Of a DNA stretch of 64,000 bases, positions 27,434 to 37,450 are shown piece by piece. This DNA is from Pseudomonas sputi (GTDB lineage Bacteria > Pseudomonadota > Gammaproteobacteria > Pseudomonadales > Pseudomonadaceae), in assembly GCF_021603585.1 (NCBI RefSeq), contig NZ_BQHI01000009.1, forward strand, positions 1 through 64,000, given 5' to 3'. The position numbers and the translations under genes were made by a program. The notes under the pieces are model-generated. The model had not been told where the DNA came from and did no database searches. It saw only the letters and a list, made by a program, of their open reading frames with translations. Numbering within the stretch: the first letter of the stretch is position 1; each line of letters begins with the position of its first letter.

Positions 27434-28876
27434 ATGCTGTCTCTGCTCACCGATCATCCGTTGTTTTGCGCCCTGATTCTGATCCTGATCGATCTCGGTC
27501 TGTGGCGCCTGATCAGCGCCCACGGCAGCGCGTGGAAACTGTTGGTGCGGGTGCTGATTTTTGCCCTGTTCAGCATCTTGTTGTTCAACGAAGGGCTCAA
27601 CCCGATGGAGCCCGCACCGTGGGCCGACAACGTACCGTTGCACCTGGCGGCGACCGGGCTGCAGATCGGCTGGTGGCTGTTCGGCGCTCGGACCCTGACG
27701 GTGTTGATCGGCGCGGTGATGATGCAGCGGGTCGGGCACACCGGGCGGTTGTTGCAGGATCTGCTCGGTGCGGTGATCTTCCTGATTGCGATCATCGCGG
27801 CACTGGCCTACGTACTGGATCTGCCGGTCAAGGGCGTGCTGGCAACGTCCGGGGCGCTGGCGATCATCGTCGGGCTGGCGTTGCAGAGCACTTTGAGCGA
27901 CGTGTTTTCCGGGATCGTGCTCAACACCACCAAGCCTTATCAACTGGATGACTGGATCTCCATCGACGGCACCGAAGGCCGGGTTACCGACATCGACTGG
28001 CGCGCCACGCGCCTGCAAACCAGTCAGGGCAGCATGGCGGTGATTCCCAACTCGCTGGCGGCCAAGGCCAAGATCATCAACTTCAGCCGGCCGAGCAATA
28101 TGTTCGGGGTTGCCGTCAGCGTGCAGGTCAGCCCGCATGCGCGGCCCGGTTCGGTGATCGATGCCCTGGAGCGGGCGATGCAGGGCTGTCGCCAATTGCT
28201 GGAGAGCCCCGCGCCGAGTGTCGCGCTGAAGAGCTCCAGCAGTGCCGGCAGCGAATATGAAATCAGCGGGTTTGTCGCCTCAATGAGCGAAAAGCGCGTG
28301 GTGCGCAATCAGCTGTTCGACCTGGCGTACCGGCATCTGCAAGCATCCGGGGTCAATCTGCTGTCGAGCAATGAGCCCGGCGTGCCGAGCAATCTCTCAC
28401 GCCCGCGGGCGCTGCTCGACAGTTCGCCGATTTTTTCCACGCTGCGTCAGGAAGAGAAAGAAACGTTCAGCCAGAACATGACCCTGCAGACCTTCCGTGC
28501 CGGCGAGATGATCCTGGCGGGCGGCGAGGTCAGCGATCACCTGTTCATCATCGAGTCCGGCGTGGTGTCGGTGACGCTCAAACGCCACGGCACGCCGTTC
28601 GAGTCCGGGCGGATGGGGCCGGGTGAAGTGATCGGCGAGGCGGGTATTGTGTCCGATACGTCGTTGCCGGCCGACTTCTCGGCAAAAACCTTTTGCGCGT
28701 TGTACCGCATCGAGAAGTCCTATCTCAAACCGTGCCTGGACGCCCGCCACGACGTCAACGACGCGATGAAGGCGCTGCTTGATTTCCGCCTGCACAAGGC
28801 GCAATCCCTGACGGAAGAAATGCCGGTGGCGGTGCCGAAAAAAGGTTTCCTGCAGTGGCTGCGCAACCGCGTGTGA
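27434..28876 (+). CDS. MscS-type mechanosensitive channel with cyclic-nucleotide-binding domain
   Basis: Inner-membrane channel of the MscS superfamily fused to a cytoplasmic CNMP sensor. The 480-residue protein has four to five membrane segments (about 10-160), an MscS pore and beta domain ('VKGVLATSGALAIIVGLALQSTLSDVFSGI', split here for length as about 136-165; then 'LDDWISIDG'), and a CAP-family effector domain at about 332-455 ('AGEMILAGGEVSDHLFIIES', 'GPGEVIGEAG'). The ribosome site CGGAG precedes ATG 27434. Such bCNG channels in other bacteria are gated or modulated by cyclic nucleotides and often respond weakly to tension. The phosphate-binding 'GEVIGEAGIVSDTSLPA' lacks the Arg of the usual RAA motif, so cAMP binding is not assured. 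Confidence 0.88.
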   Translation: MLSLLTDHPLFCALILILIDLGLWRLISAHGSAWKLLVRVLIFALFSILLFNEGLNPMEPAPWADNVPLHLAATGLQIGWWLFGARTLTVLIGAVMMQRVGHTGRLLQDLLGAVIFLIAIIAALAYVLDLPVKGVLATSGALAIIVGLALQSTLSDVFSGIVLNTTKPYQLDDWISIDGTEGRVTDIDWRATRLQTSQGSMAVIPNSLAAKAKIINFSRPSNMFGVAVSVQVSPHARPGSVIDALERAMQGCRQLLESPAPSVALKSSSSAGSEYEISGFVASMSEKRVVRNQLFDLAYRHLQASGVNLLSSNEPGVPSNLSRPRALLDSSPIFSTLRQEEKETFSQNMTLQTFRAGEMILAGGEVSDHLFIIESGVVSVTLKRHGTPFESGRMGPGEVIGEAGIVSDTSLPADFSAKTFCALYRIEKSYLKPCLDARHDVNDAMKALLDFRLHKAQSLTEEMPVAVPKKGFLQWLRNRV

Positions 28877-28950
28877 GTGGTGGATCCGACGCAACCGTTG
28901 TGCAGGGCTGATGTCACAGTTTTTATCGGTCAATGGCAGGAGCCCGGACG

Positions 28951-29745
28951 ATGAAAAAAATGCGCATTGCCACGTTCAACGTCAACGGTCTGCGTGCCCG
29001 TCTGCCGAACCTGCTGGAGTGGCTCAAGCGCGAGCAGCCGGACATCGCCTGTCTGCAGGAGCTCAAGCTGGTGGACAGTGCGTTTCCTGCCGCCGAGCTG
29101 GAGGCCGCCGGCTACGGTGCCATCTGGCACGGCCAGGCGTCATGGAACGGTGTGGCGATTCTTGCCCGTGATGCGCAACCGCTGGAGAGCCGGCGCGGTC
29201 TGCCCGGCGATCCCGACGATAAACACAGTCGCTACCTCGAAGCGGCGGTGCACGGGGTGTTGGTGGGGTGCCTGTACCTGCCCAATGGCAATCCGCAACC
29301 GGGGCCGAAGTTCGACTACAAACTGGCCTGGTTCGAGCGCCTGATCAAATACGCCCGGGATCTGCAAAGCAGCGATCACCCGGTGGTGCTGGCCGGCGAT
29401 TACAACGTGGTGCCCACGGATCTGGATATCTACAACACCCGTTCGTGGCTCAAGGATGCGCTGTTGCAACCGCAAAGCCGCGAGTGCTATCAGCGCCTGC
29501 TGGATCAGGGCTGGACGGACTCTTTGCGGCATCTGCATCCCGAAGATCGGCTGTACACCTTCTGGGACTATTTCCGTCAGCACTGGCAGAAGAACTCCGG
29601 GCTGCGGATCGACCATCTGCTGCTCAATCCAAAGCTGAAACCTTATCTGCACGAGGCCGGTGTGGATGCCTGGGTGCGTAATGAACCGCATGCCAGCGAC
29701 CACGCGCCGACGTGGATTTGCATCGATTCGCGTAAAAGACGCTAG
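28951..29745 (+). CDS. xthA: Exonuclease III family AP endonuclease
   Basis: Mg2+-dependent 3'-5' exonuclease and apurinic endonuclease of base excision repair. The 264-residue protein has all family residues: 'FNVNGLRARL', catalytic Glu in 'CLQELK', 'SWNGVAIL', 'LAGDYNVVPTDLDI', 'GLRIDHLL' and the final Asp-His in 'HASDHAPTW'. Start 28951 follows AGGAG; an ATG 18 bases upstream is poorly placed. Pseudomonads carry several ExoIII paralogues, so the symbol is by family. Confidence 0.87.
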   Translation: MKKMRIATFNVNGLRARLPNLLEWLKREQPDIACLQELKLVDSAFPAAELEAAGYGAIWHGQASWNGVAILARDAQPLESRRGLPGDPDDKHSRYLEAAVHGVLVGCLYLPNGNPQPGPKFDYKLAWFERLIKYARDLQSSDHPVVLAGDYNVVPTDLDIYNTRSWLKDALLQPQSRECYQRLLDQGWTDSLRHLHPEDRLYTFWDYFRQHWQKNSGLRIDHLLLNPKLKPYLHEAGVDAWVRNEPHASDHAPTWICIDSRKRR

Positions 29746-29846
29746 CCGGTGATTGGTTAATTCAATTGTCGATTCGAGCCCAGGATCCCGTATACAGGGC
29801 GAACATCGGCGGAACGATCCGCGCCCCCATGCAAAAGGACCCAGCA

Positions 29847-30674
29847 ATGAGCGAGCCACGCCTGACGAATCTGAAACAGTATTTGCAACGCCTGGGATTC
29901 GATGTGCCCCCGACACCGACCCTTGAAACCCTGCGCCTGTTGCAACTGCGCCATACCGGCGCCTTTCCTTTCGAAAACCTGTCGACGCTCAGTGGCGAGC
30001 CCGTCCTGATCGATCTGCCGTCCATCGAACGCAAAGTCTTTCATGACGCCCGGGGCGGTTACTGCTACGAGCTGAACAACCTGTTTCTGGCGTTGCTGTT
30101 GGAGCTGGGGTTCGATGCGCGGGGGATCAGCGGGCGAGTGGTCATGAATCAGCCCGAGGGCAGCTGGACGGCGCGCACCCACCGCTTGAGCCTGGTGACC
30201 ATTGACGACGTGCGCTACATCACCGACGTCGGCTTCGGTGGCATGGTGCCGACCGCACCGCTGGTGCTCGATACCGAGGCTGAGCAATTCACGCCGCACG
30301 AGCCGTATCGCATCGAAGTGCAGGCCGATGGCTACATGCTGCGGGCCAGGGTCGCTGGCGAATGGCGGCCGATGTACCTGTTCGACCTGCAACGCCAGGA
30401 AGACATCGATTACACCCTCGGCAATTGGTACGTCTCGACCCACCCGGACTCGCCATTCGCCCAGCGCCTGATGGTGGCGCGTACCGGCGACGGCTGGCGG
30501 CGTACGATGAACAACGGCAGTTTCGCCATTCACCGCATCGGCGCCGAGAGCGAGCGGCGCGAAGTGACGGATGTCGATGAGTTGATTGAATTGCTGGAAC
30601 GGGAATTTGGCCTGCGCTTGCCGCACCAGCCTGGTGCGCGAGAGGCTCTGGCGCGCTTGATTCAGCCAGTTTGA
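29847..30674 (+). CDS. nat: Arylamine N-acetyltransferase
   Basis: Transfers acetyl from acetyl-CoA to arylamines and hydrazines. The 275-residue protein has the catalytic triad: Cys73 in 'RGGYCYELN', His in 'ARTHRLSLV' and Asp in 'YITDVGFGG'. The length is typical. ATG 29847 is preceded by AAGGA, which decides against the longer frame start at 29766. It stands alone after the exonuclease gene. The stop lies four bases from the stop of the convergent brnA gene. Confidence 0.92.
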   Translation: MSEPRLTNLKQYLQRLGFDVPPTPTLETLRLLQLRHTGAFPFENLSTLSGEPVLIDLPSIERKVFHDARGGYCYELNNLFLALLLELGFDARGISGRVVMNQPEGSWTARTHRLSLVTIDDVRYITDVGFGGMVPTAPLVLDTEAEQFTPHEPYRIEVQADGYMLRARVAGEWRPMYLFDLQRQEDIDYTLGNWYVSTHPDSPFAQRLMVARTGDGWRRTMNNGSFAIHRIGAESERREVTDVDELIELLEREFGLRLPHQPGAREALARLIQPV

Positions 30675-30677
30675 ACG

Positions 30678-31007
30678 CTACGGTTTGACGTCCGGTTCCA
30701 GTACCCGCCGGATCTCGTTCACGGCCGCCGACAGTTTTTTCTCAAGGCTCTTGAGGTCGGTGGCGGTGATGCCTTGCTTGAATTGCCCGCTGGAATGTTC
30801 GAGTTCATCGGTTGCGCCACGGCTGTTAAGCAATGCGTGGCGCAGGGTGTTGTTGATCACCGTCTGATACCCAAACCCTTCCTCTTCGGCGACCGTACGT
30901 GCCGCTTCGATGACCGCATCATCAAGCATGATGGTGATGCGCGTTTTACCCTTGGTGGGCGCACTGGCGCCGCGTTTACCTTCGCTGAAATCGTATTCAT
31001 CTTTCAT
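30678..31007 (-). CDS. BrnA-like antitoxin, ribbon-helix-helix (orphan)
   Basis: The 109-residue protein starts 'MKDEYDFSEGKRGA', followed by 'GKTRITIMLDDAVIEAART' and 'GFGYQTVINNTLRHAL', which is the arrangement of BrnA antitoxins (DNA-binding ribbon-helix-helix). BrnA normally follows the ribonuclease toxin gene brnT and represses the pair. Here only a 34-codon remnant of the expected toxin precedes it, so the protein is an orphan antitoxin or DNA-binding regulator. A 30-residue tail (about 80-109) with many charged residues extends past the core. Confidence 0.75.
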   Translation of the reverse strand: MKDEYDFSEGKRGASAPTKGKTRITIMLDDAVIEAARTVAEEEGFGYQTVINNTLRHALLNSRGATDELEHSSGQFKQGITATDLKSLEKKLSAAVNEIRRVLEPDVKP

Positions 31008-31101
31008 TGATCACCTCTGCGCAAAGTTGCCATTGCTCGCTGGGCTCGAACGCGTTGGCAGCATTCTTGCTTTTGTCGAACTGAATCTTGAATGACTTCA
31101 T
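30997..31101 (-). pseudogene. Remnant of a brnT-type toxin gene
   Basis: The 34-codon frame begins 'MKSFKIQFDKSKNAAN', which resembles the BrnT start (FDxxKNxANxxKHG), and then continues 'AFEPSEQWQLCAEVINER' without the rest of the about 90-residue ribonuclease. Its end overlaps the brnA start by 11 bases, as brnT-brnA pairs overlap or nearly so. The best reading is an internal deletion that removed the catalytic part. Match is by motif memory over 16 residues, hence moderate confidence. Confidence 0.5.
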
Positions 31102-31275
31102 TATGCATATTTTATATGTATAAAAAGTGCGGCCGCGCCGTCGGTCGCCGTGAACACTTCAGCCTGGGCGGATAAAACGTGAACTCGATTGGGGATGTGT
31201 TGCCGGATTTGTGGGGGGATGAAAGCAGCGGGATAGAAGGTGGGGTGGCTGGCTAACCATTATGTGACTGATAAG

Positions 31276-31285
31276 TTGTATACAA
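31276..31285. promoter_or_regulatory. Candidate GntR-type operator before the NCS2 permease
   Basis: TTGTATACAA is a perfect palindrome 70 bases upstream of the permease start, in an AT-rich stretch; a second partly symmetric element TTGCATACAGTGTGTGCATAA follows at 31310-31330. TTGTATACAA is a known core of GntR-family operators. The regulator is not in this window. Nothing else was seen in the 31102-31354 gap. Confidence 0.45.
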
Positions 31286-31354
31286 GTCTATGGACATTTG
31301 TCCTGACTCTTGCATACAGTGTGTGCATAACAAAAACCAGGGAACTCCCCCACC

Positions 31355-32875
31355 ATGAAAACGCCCCATGTTTCACACCAACGGCCCGAGGACGAGAATC
31401 TCGGGGTCGGCGCGAATATGGCTTACGGCCTGCAACACGTTCTGACCATGTATGGCGGTATCGTCGCGGTGCCACTGATCATCGGTCAGGCCGCCGGGCT
31501 GTCGCCGGCGGACATCGGTCTGTTGATTGCTGCTTCATTGTTTGCGGGGGGGCTGGCCACGTTGCTGCAAACCCTGGGTTTACCGTTTTTCGGATGTCAG
31601 TTGCCGCTGGTGCAGGGCGTGTCGTTCTCTGGCGTTGCCACGATGGTGGCGATTGTCAGCAGCGGCGGGGAGGGCGGCTTCCAGTCGGTGCTCGGCGCGG
31701 TGATTGCGGCGTCGTTGATCGGCTTGCTGATCACCCCGGTGTTCTCGCGCATCACCAAGTTCTTCCCGCCGCTGGTCACGGGTATCGTGATCACCACCAT
31801 CGGCCTGACGCTGATGCCGGTGGCCGCACGCTGGGCCATGGGCGGCAACAGTCATGCGCCTGACTTCGGCAGCATGCAGAACATCGGTCTGGCGGCGGTC
31901 ACGCTGGTGCTGGTGTTGTTGCTGAGCAAGGTCGGCAGCTCCACCATTTCGCGTCTGTCGATCCTGTTGGCCATGGTGATCGGCACGGTGCTGGCGGTGT
32001 TCCTCGGCATGGCGGACTTCTCCAACGTCACCCAAGGCCCGATGTTCGGCTTCCCGACACCGTTCCATTTCGGCATGCCGACCTTCCACTTCGCCGCGAT
32101 CCTGTCGATGTGCATCGTGGTCATGGTGACCCTGGTGGAAACCTCGGCGGACATCCTGGCGGTCGGTGAAATCATCGGCACCAAGGTCGATTCCAAACGC
32201 CTGGGCAACGGCCTGCGGGCGGACATGCTGTCGAGCATGTTCGCGCCGATCTTCGGCTCGTTCACTCAAAGCGCCTTCGCCCAGAACGTCGGGCTGGTGG
32301 CGGTGACCGGCATCAAGAGCCGCTATGTGGTGGCAACCGGCGGCATCTTCCTGGTGATCCTCGGCCTGCTGCCGTTCATGGGCCGGGTCATCGCAGCCGT
32401 GCCGACTTCGGTACTCGGCGGTGCCGGTATCGTGCTGTTCGGCACCGTGGCGGCGAGCGGGATCCGCACGCTGTCCAAGGTCGATTACCGCAACAACGTC
32501 AACCTGATCATCGTCGCCACCTCGATCGGCTTCGGCATGATCCCGATTGCCGCGCCGAACTTCTACGACCACTTCCCGAGCTGGTTCGCGACCATTTTCC
32601 ATTCGGGCATCAGTTCGTCGGCGATCATGGCGATCCTGTTGAACCTGGCGTTCAACCACTTCACGGCGGGCAACTCGGATCAGCAGTCGGTGTTTGCGGC
32701 GGCAGAAGAGCGGACCCTGCGTTATCGCGATCTGGCGGCGCTGCGTGAAGGCGACTACTTCAGCGACGGCAAGCTGCATGACTGCGACGGCAACGAAGTG
32801 CCGGTGATCGATCCGGATTCGGACCACGGTCATGGCGCGCCGAAGGCACATGCCAAGAGCAGCGAGCACGTCTGA
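31355..32875 (+). CDS. NCS2 family purine (xanthine/urate) permease
   Basis: Proton-coupled nucleobase transporter of the NCS2 (nucleobase-ascorbate) family. The 506-residue protein has about 14 membrane segments, the N-terminal 'YGLQHVLTMYGGIVAVPLII', the helix-8 Glu in 'LVETSADILAVGEIIG', and the signature 'AQNVGLVAVTG' ([QEP]-N-x-G-x4-T-[RKG]). The cytosolic C-terminal tail is charged and His-rich. The sequence fits the xanthine/urate clade (XanP, UacT) better than uracil permeases. Strong terminator downstream at 32897. Confidence 0.85.
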   Translation: MKTPHVSHQRPEDENLGVGANMAYGLQHVLTMYGGIVAVPLIIGQAAGLSPADIGLLIAASLFAGGLATLLQTLGLPFFGCQLPLVQGVSFSGVATMVAIVSSGGEGGFQSVLGAVIAASLIGLLITPVFSRITKFFPPLVTGIVITTIGLTLMPVAARWAMGGNSHAPDFGSMQNIGLAAVTLVLVLLLSKVGSSTISRLSILLAMVIGTVLAVFLGMADFSNVTQGPMFGFPTPFHFGMPTFHFAAILSMCIVVMVTLVETSADILAVGEIIGTKVDSKRLGNGLRADMLSSMFAPIFGSFTQSAFAQNVGLVAVTGIKSRYVVATGGIFLVILGLLPFMGRVIAAVPTSVLGGAGIVLFGTVAASGIRTLSKVDYRNNVNLIIVATSIGFGMIPIAAPNFYDHFPSWFATIFHSGISSSAIMAILLNLAFNHFTAGNSDQQSVFAAAEERTLRYRDLAALREGDYFSDGKLHDCDGNEVPVIDPDSDHGHGAPKAHAKSSEHV

Positions 32876-32896
32876 CTGCTGTTCCTGAATAGAAAA

Positions 32897-32931
32897 GGGC
32901 CGATCAGTTGCGAAACTGATCGGCCCTTTTT
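32897..32931 (+). terminator. Intrinsic terminator after the NCS2 permease
   Basis: A perfect 13-base-pair stem (GGGCCGATCAGTT with AACTGATCGGCCC) closed by a GCGA loop, then TTTTT. The A-run before the stem would also allow it to work on the minus strand for the tRNA-Asn transcript. Confidence 0.92.
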
Positions 32932-32958
32932 CTATGGCGCCGCTTTTTCAGCGCCCAC

Positions 32959-32990
32959 AAAAAACCCCTGAATCTTTCGATTCAGGGGTT
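32959..32990 (-). terminator. Intrinsic terminator of tRNA-Asn
   Basis: On the minus strand, a perfect 12-base-pair stem (AACCCCTGAATC with GATTCAGGGGTT, loop GAAA) is followed by six T. It lies seven bases beyond the CCA end of tRNA-Asn. Confidence 0.9.
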
Positions 32991-32997
32991 CTGTATT

Positions 32998-33073
<76 letters not shown>

Positions 33074-33301
33074 ATTGGTGCGTATGTTACTGATTTAAAA
33101 AGACTAGTCAAGCGCGAGATGTAAATTTGTTGGAAAGGTCAGGACGGGCGGCGCTTTATCGGCAATTGGCGGTTACCAGAAGGCCACCAGAGGTCTACCA
33201 TGGCCGCCCGGAAGTGGTGACACGCGCTGCCGGCCATTCGCCGAAAAGGTATGCGCCATGAATAGCCCCATCCTCACCCATTGTCCTGTCGAGGTGTTCG
33301 C

Positions 33302-33532
33302 ATGAGCACCGCGCAAATCAGTCTGCCCAAAGGCGTTGGCCCGCACGCCGAAAAGCTTTACGACGCGATTACTCAGGCCGGTACGGCTGAAGAGCTGAAC
33401 CGCGCAGGCGGCAAGGCCGAAGGTTTTGTCCTCGGCCTGGAAAGCACCAAGGCGATCAAAAGCCAGGTCGCCGAATCGCTCTATGTCGTTTATGACGACG
33501 CGGCGACTCAGCGTGCAGCGGAGCTGGTTTAA
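33302..33532 (+). CDS. Small hypothetical protein
   Basis: A 76-residue acidic-to-neutral protein with no signal peptide or membrane segment, predicted mostly helical ('LPKGVGPHAEKLYDAITQAG', 'GKAEGFVLGLES', 'SQVAESLYVVYDDAA'). ATG 33302 has GAGG at a good distance. I do not recognise a named family. Codon usage is like its neighbours, so it is probably real. Its stop codon overlaps that of the convergent gene by three bases. Confidence 0.65.
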   Translation: MSTAQISLPKGVGPHAEKLYDAITQAGTAEELNRAGGKAEGFVLGLESTKAIKSQVAESLYVVYDDAATQRAAELV

Positions 33533-33729
33533 CCGCCGAAGGTGAAGGTGCCGAGCATCAGCTTGGCGTAGAGCATCGTCGCGCCCAGTTGCACCAGCCA
33601 CAGCGCCAGCCCGCCGAGAAACACCCCGGCCGCGACTTGCAGTACCAGATTATTGCCGCGTTTGGCCGGGGCGCGAGGGATGAAGTCATCCAGATCGTCG
33701 CGGTCGGCGCGCAGGTCATCGTTTTTCAT
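33529..33729 (-). CDS. Small single-pass membrane protein, unknown function
   Basis: The 66-residue protein has an acidic head ('MKNDDLRADRDDLDDFIP'), a basic patch and one membrane helix near 30-55 ('VLQVAAGVFLGGLALWLVQLG'). ATG 33729 is preceded by AGAG; a longer start at 33792 is possible. I recognise no family. The convergent arrangement with the preceding small gene, with overlapping stop codons, suggests no room for a terminator between them. Confidence 0.6.
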   Translation of the reverse strand: MKNDDLRADRDDLDDFIPRAPAKRGNNLVLQVAAGVFLGGLALWLVQLGATMLYAKLMLGTFTFGG

Positions 33730-33795
33730 GTCGGTTCTCTGAAATATCGTCTGTGTGCAGTCTAGAGGCTGTAGCGGTATTTCTTCAGACAAATA

Positions 33796-33825
33796 AAAAC
33801 GGGAGGCCCGAAGGCTTCCCGTTTT
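33796..33825 (-). terminator. Intrinsic terminator of the aromatic aminotransferase gene
   Basis: A 12-base-pair stem (AAAACGGGAGGC with GCTTCCCGTTTT, one G-T pair) begins 15 bases after the stop codon. On the minus strand the stem ends in a T-run (GTTTTTATTT). Confidence 0.85.
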
Positions 33826-33840
33826 CAGTGCTGCGCCGGA

Positions 33841-35037
33841 TCAGATGACCTGAACGATGGCGTCCGTCACGGCTTCAATGTTGCTCTGGTTCAGCGCGGC
33901 GACGCAGATGCGGCCGGTGTCCAGGGCGTAGATGCCGAACTCGTTGCGCAGGCGGTGAACCTGTTCGGTGGTCAGGCCGGAGTAGGAGAACATGCCGCGC
34001 TGACGACCGACGAAGCTGAAGTCACGCTGCGGGGCTTTCTTCGCCAGCAGAGCAACCATCTGCTCGCGCATGCCGCGAATGCGCAGGCGCATTTCAGCCA
34101 GTTCGGCTTCCCACTGAGCGCGCAGTTCCGGGCTGTTGAGCACAGCGGCGACGATGCTTGCGCCGTGAGTAGGCGGGTTGGAGTAGTTGGTGCGGATCAC
34201 GCGTTTGACTTGCGACAGTACGCGGGCGCTTTCTTCTTTCGATTCGCTGATGATCGACAACGCACCGACGCGCTCGCCGTACAGCGAGAACGACTTGGAG
34301 AACGAGCTCGATACGAAGAAGGTCAGGCCGGACTCGGCGAACAGACGCACGGCAGCGGCGTCTTCGGCGATGCCGTCACCGAAACCCTGGTAAGCCATGT
34401 CGAGGAACGGCACGTGACCTTTGGCCTTGACTGCTTCCAGCACGTTGTTCCAGTCCGCCGGGCTCAAATCGACGCCGGTCGGGTTGTGGCAGCAAGCGTG
34501 CAGTACGACGATCGAGCCGTTCGGCAGGGCATTGAGGTCTTCCAGCAGGCCGGCACGGTTCACGTCGTGGGTGGCGGCGTCGTAGTAGCGGTAGTTCTGC
34601 ACCGGGAAACCGGCGGTTTCGAACAGCGCGCGATGGTTTTCCCAGCTCGGGTCGCTGATCGCCACGACGGCATTGGGCAGCAGTTGCTTGAGGAAGTCGG
34701 CACCGATTTTCAGTGCGCCGGTGCCGCCTACGGCCTGGGTGGTGACAACGCGGCCCGCCGCCAGCAGCGGCGAGTCATTGCCGAACAGCAGTTTTTGCAC
34801 GGCCTGGTCGTAGGCCGCGATACCGTCGATCGGCAGGTAGCCGCGCGAGGCGTGCTGAGCGGCGCGAAGGGTTTCGGCTTCGATGACGGCGCGCAGGAGT
34901 GGAATTCGCCCCTCTTCGTTGCAGTACACACCCACCCCGAGATTGACCTTATTGGTCCGGGTATCGGCGTTGAATGCTTCGTTGAGGCCCAGGATTGGAT
35001 CGCGGGGTGCCATTTCGACAGCGGAGAACAGGCTCAT
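33841..35037 (-). CDS. tyrB: Aromatic amino acid aminotransferase
   Basis: PLP enzyme of class I aminotransferases that transaminates tyrosine, phenylalanine and probably aspartate. The 398-residue protein has the family features: 'GVGVYCNEEGRIP', 'HACCHNPTGVDLS', 'FLDMAYQGFGDG', the PLP Lys in 'SSSFSKSFSLYGERVGAL' and the substrate Arg in 'SYSGLTTEQVHRLRNEFGIY'. Tyr rather than Asp specificity is suggested by context and similarity to TyrB/PhhC but cannot be proved. It is divergent from uvrB, the same arrangement I recall in P. aeruginosa. Confidence 0.88.
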   Translation of the reverse strand: MSLFSAVEMAPRDPILGLNEAFNADTRTNKVNLGVGVYCNEEGRIPLLRAVIEAETLRAAQHASRGYLPIDGIAAYDQAVQKLLFGNDSPLLAAGRVVTTQAVGGTGALKIGADFLKQLLPNAVVAISDPSWENHRALFETAGFPVQNYRYYDAATHDVNRAGLLEDLNALPNGSIVVLHACCHNPTGVDLSPADWNNVLEAVKAKGHVPFLDMAYQGFGDGIAEDAAAVRLFAESGLTFFVSSSFSKSFSLYGERVGALSIISESKEESARVLSQVKRVIRTNYSNPPTHGASIVAAVLNSPELRAQWEAELAEMRLRIRGMREQMVALLAKKAPQRDFSFVGRQRGMFSYSGLTTEQVHRLRNEFGIYALDTGRICVAALNQSNIEAVTDAIVQVI

Positions 35038-35374
35038 TTTTACGGCGGCTCTGAATGGAGAGTGGAGGGACGTGTCGCGCTCCAGCCGAATGCACTAGAG
35101 CGGTGCACAAACGGGGAGCTAGTATAGAGGCCATCATCGATCAATGGCGACAGGCGATTCGGCTTTTAAGGTAAGTTTTTCCGATTATTTCTCGACCGTT
35201 AGTCGAATGGATCTGTCGGAGACTTTACCGGATGTAGGACGTTTGCCTTGAAAGGCGAGGCAATCGGCTCCACATTCAGCACAATCTTCGTTTTTTCTTG
35301 CGCGACATCGGTCGTTTGCGGTCTTTCTCGTGGTGCTGCGGTTTGCCCGTCGCGTCTCGATTCCAGAGGTGTTT
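35038..35374. other. Intergenic region between tyrB and uvrB
   Basis: A 337-base divergent promoter region. I see a short hairpin GCCTT-GAAAGGC near 35248, an AT-rich patch at 35169-35195 and no convincing coding frame. I looked for a LexA box (CTGT-N8-ACAG) upstream of uvrB and found none. Confidence 0.5.
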
Positions 35375-37390
<2,016 letters not shown>

Positions 37391-37391
37391 C

Positions 37392-37449
37392 GGATCGTTC
37401 CCACGTTCTGCGTAGGAATGCAGCCCTGGACGCTCTGCGTCCGCTCAAG
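37392..37449. repeat. REP-like palindromic repeat
   Basis: Begins GGATCGTTCCCACGTTCTGCG and contains GGACGCTCTGCGTCC, the same units as the repeat at 16841-16928. It fills the gap between the convergent uvrB and transporter genes. Confidence 0.75.
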
Positions 37450-37450
37450 G

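Noticed and set aside
31102-31354. Purine riboswitch upstream of the NCS2 permease
   Set aside because: No three-way junction or conserved purine aptamer bases were seen; the palindrome points to protein control.
35038-35374. LexA (SOS) box before uvrB
   Set aside because: No CTGT-N8-ACAG or close variant was found in the region.
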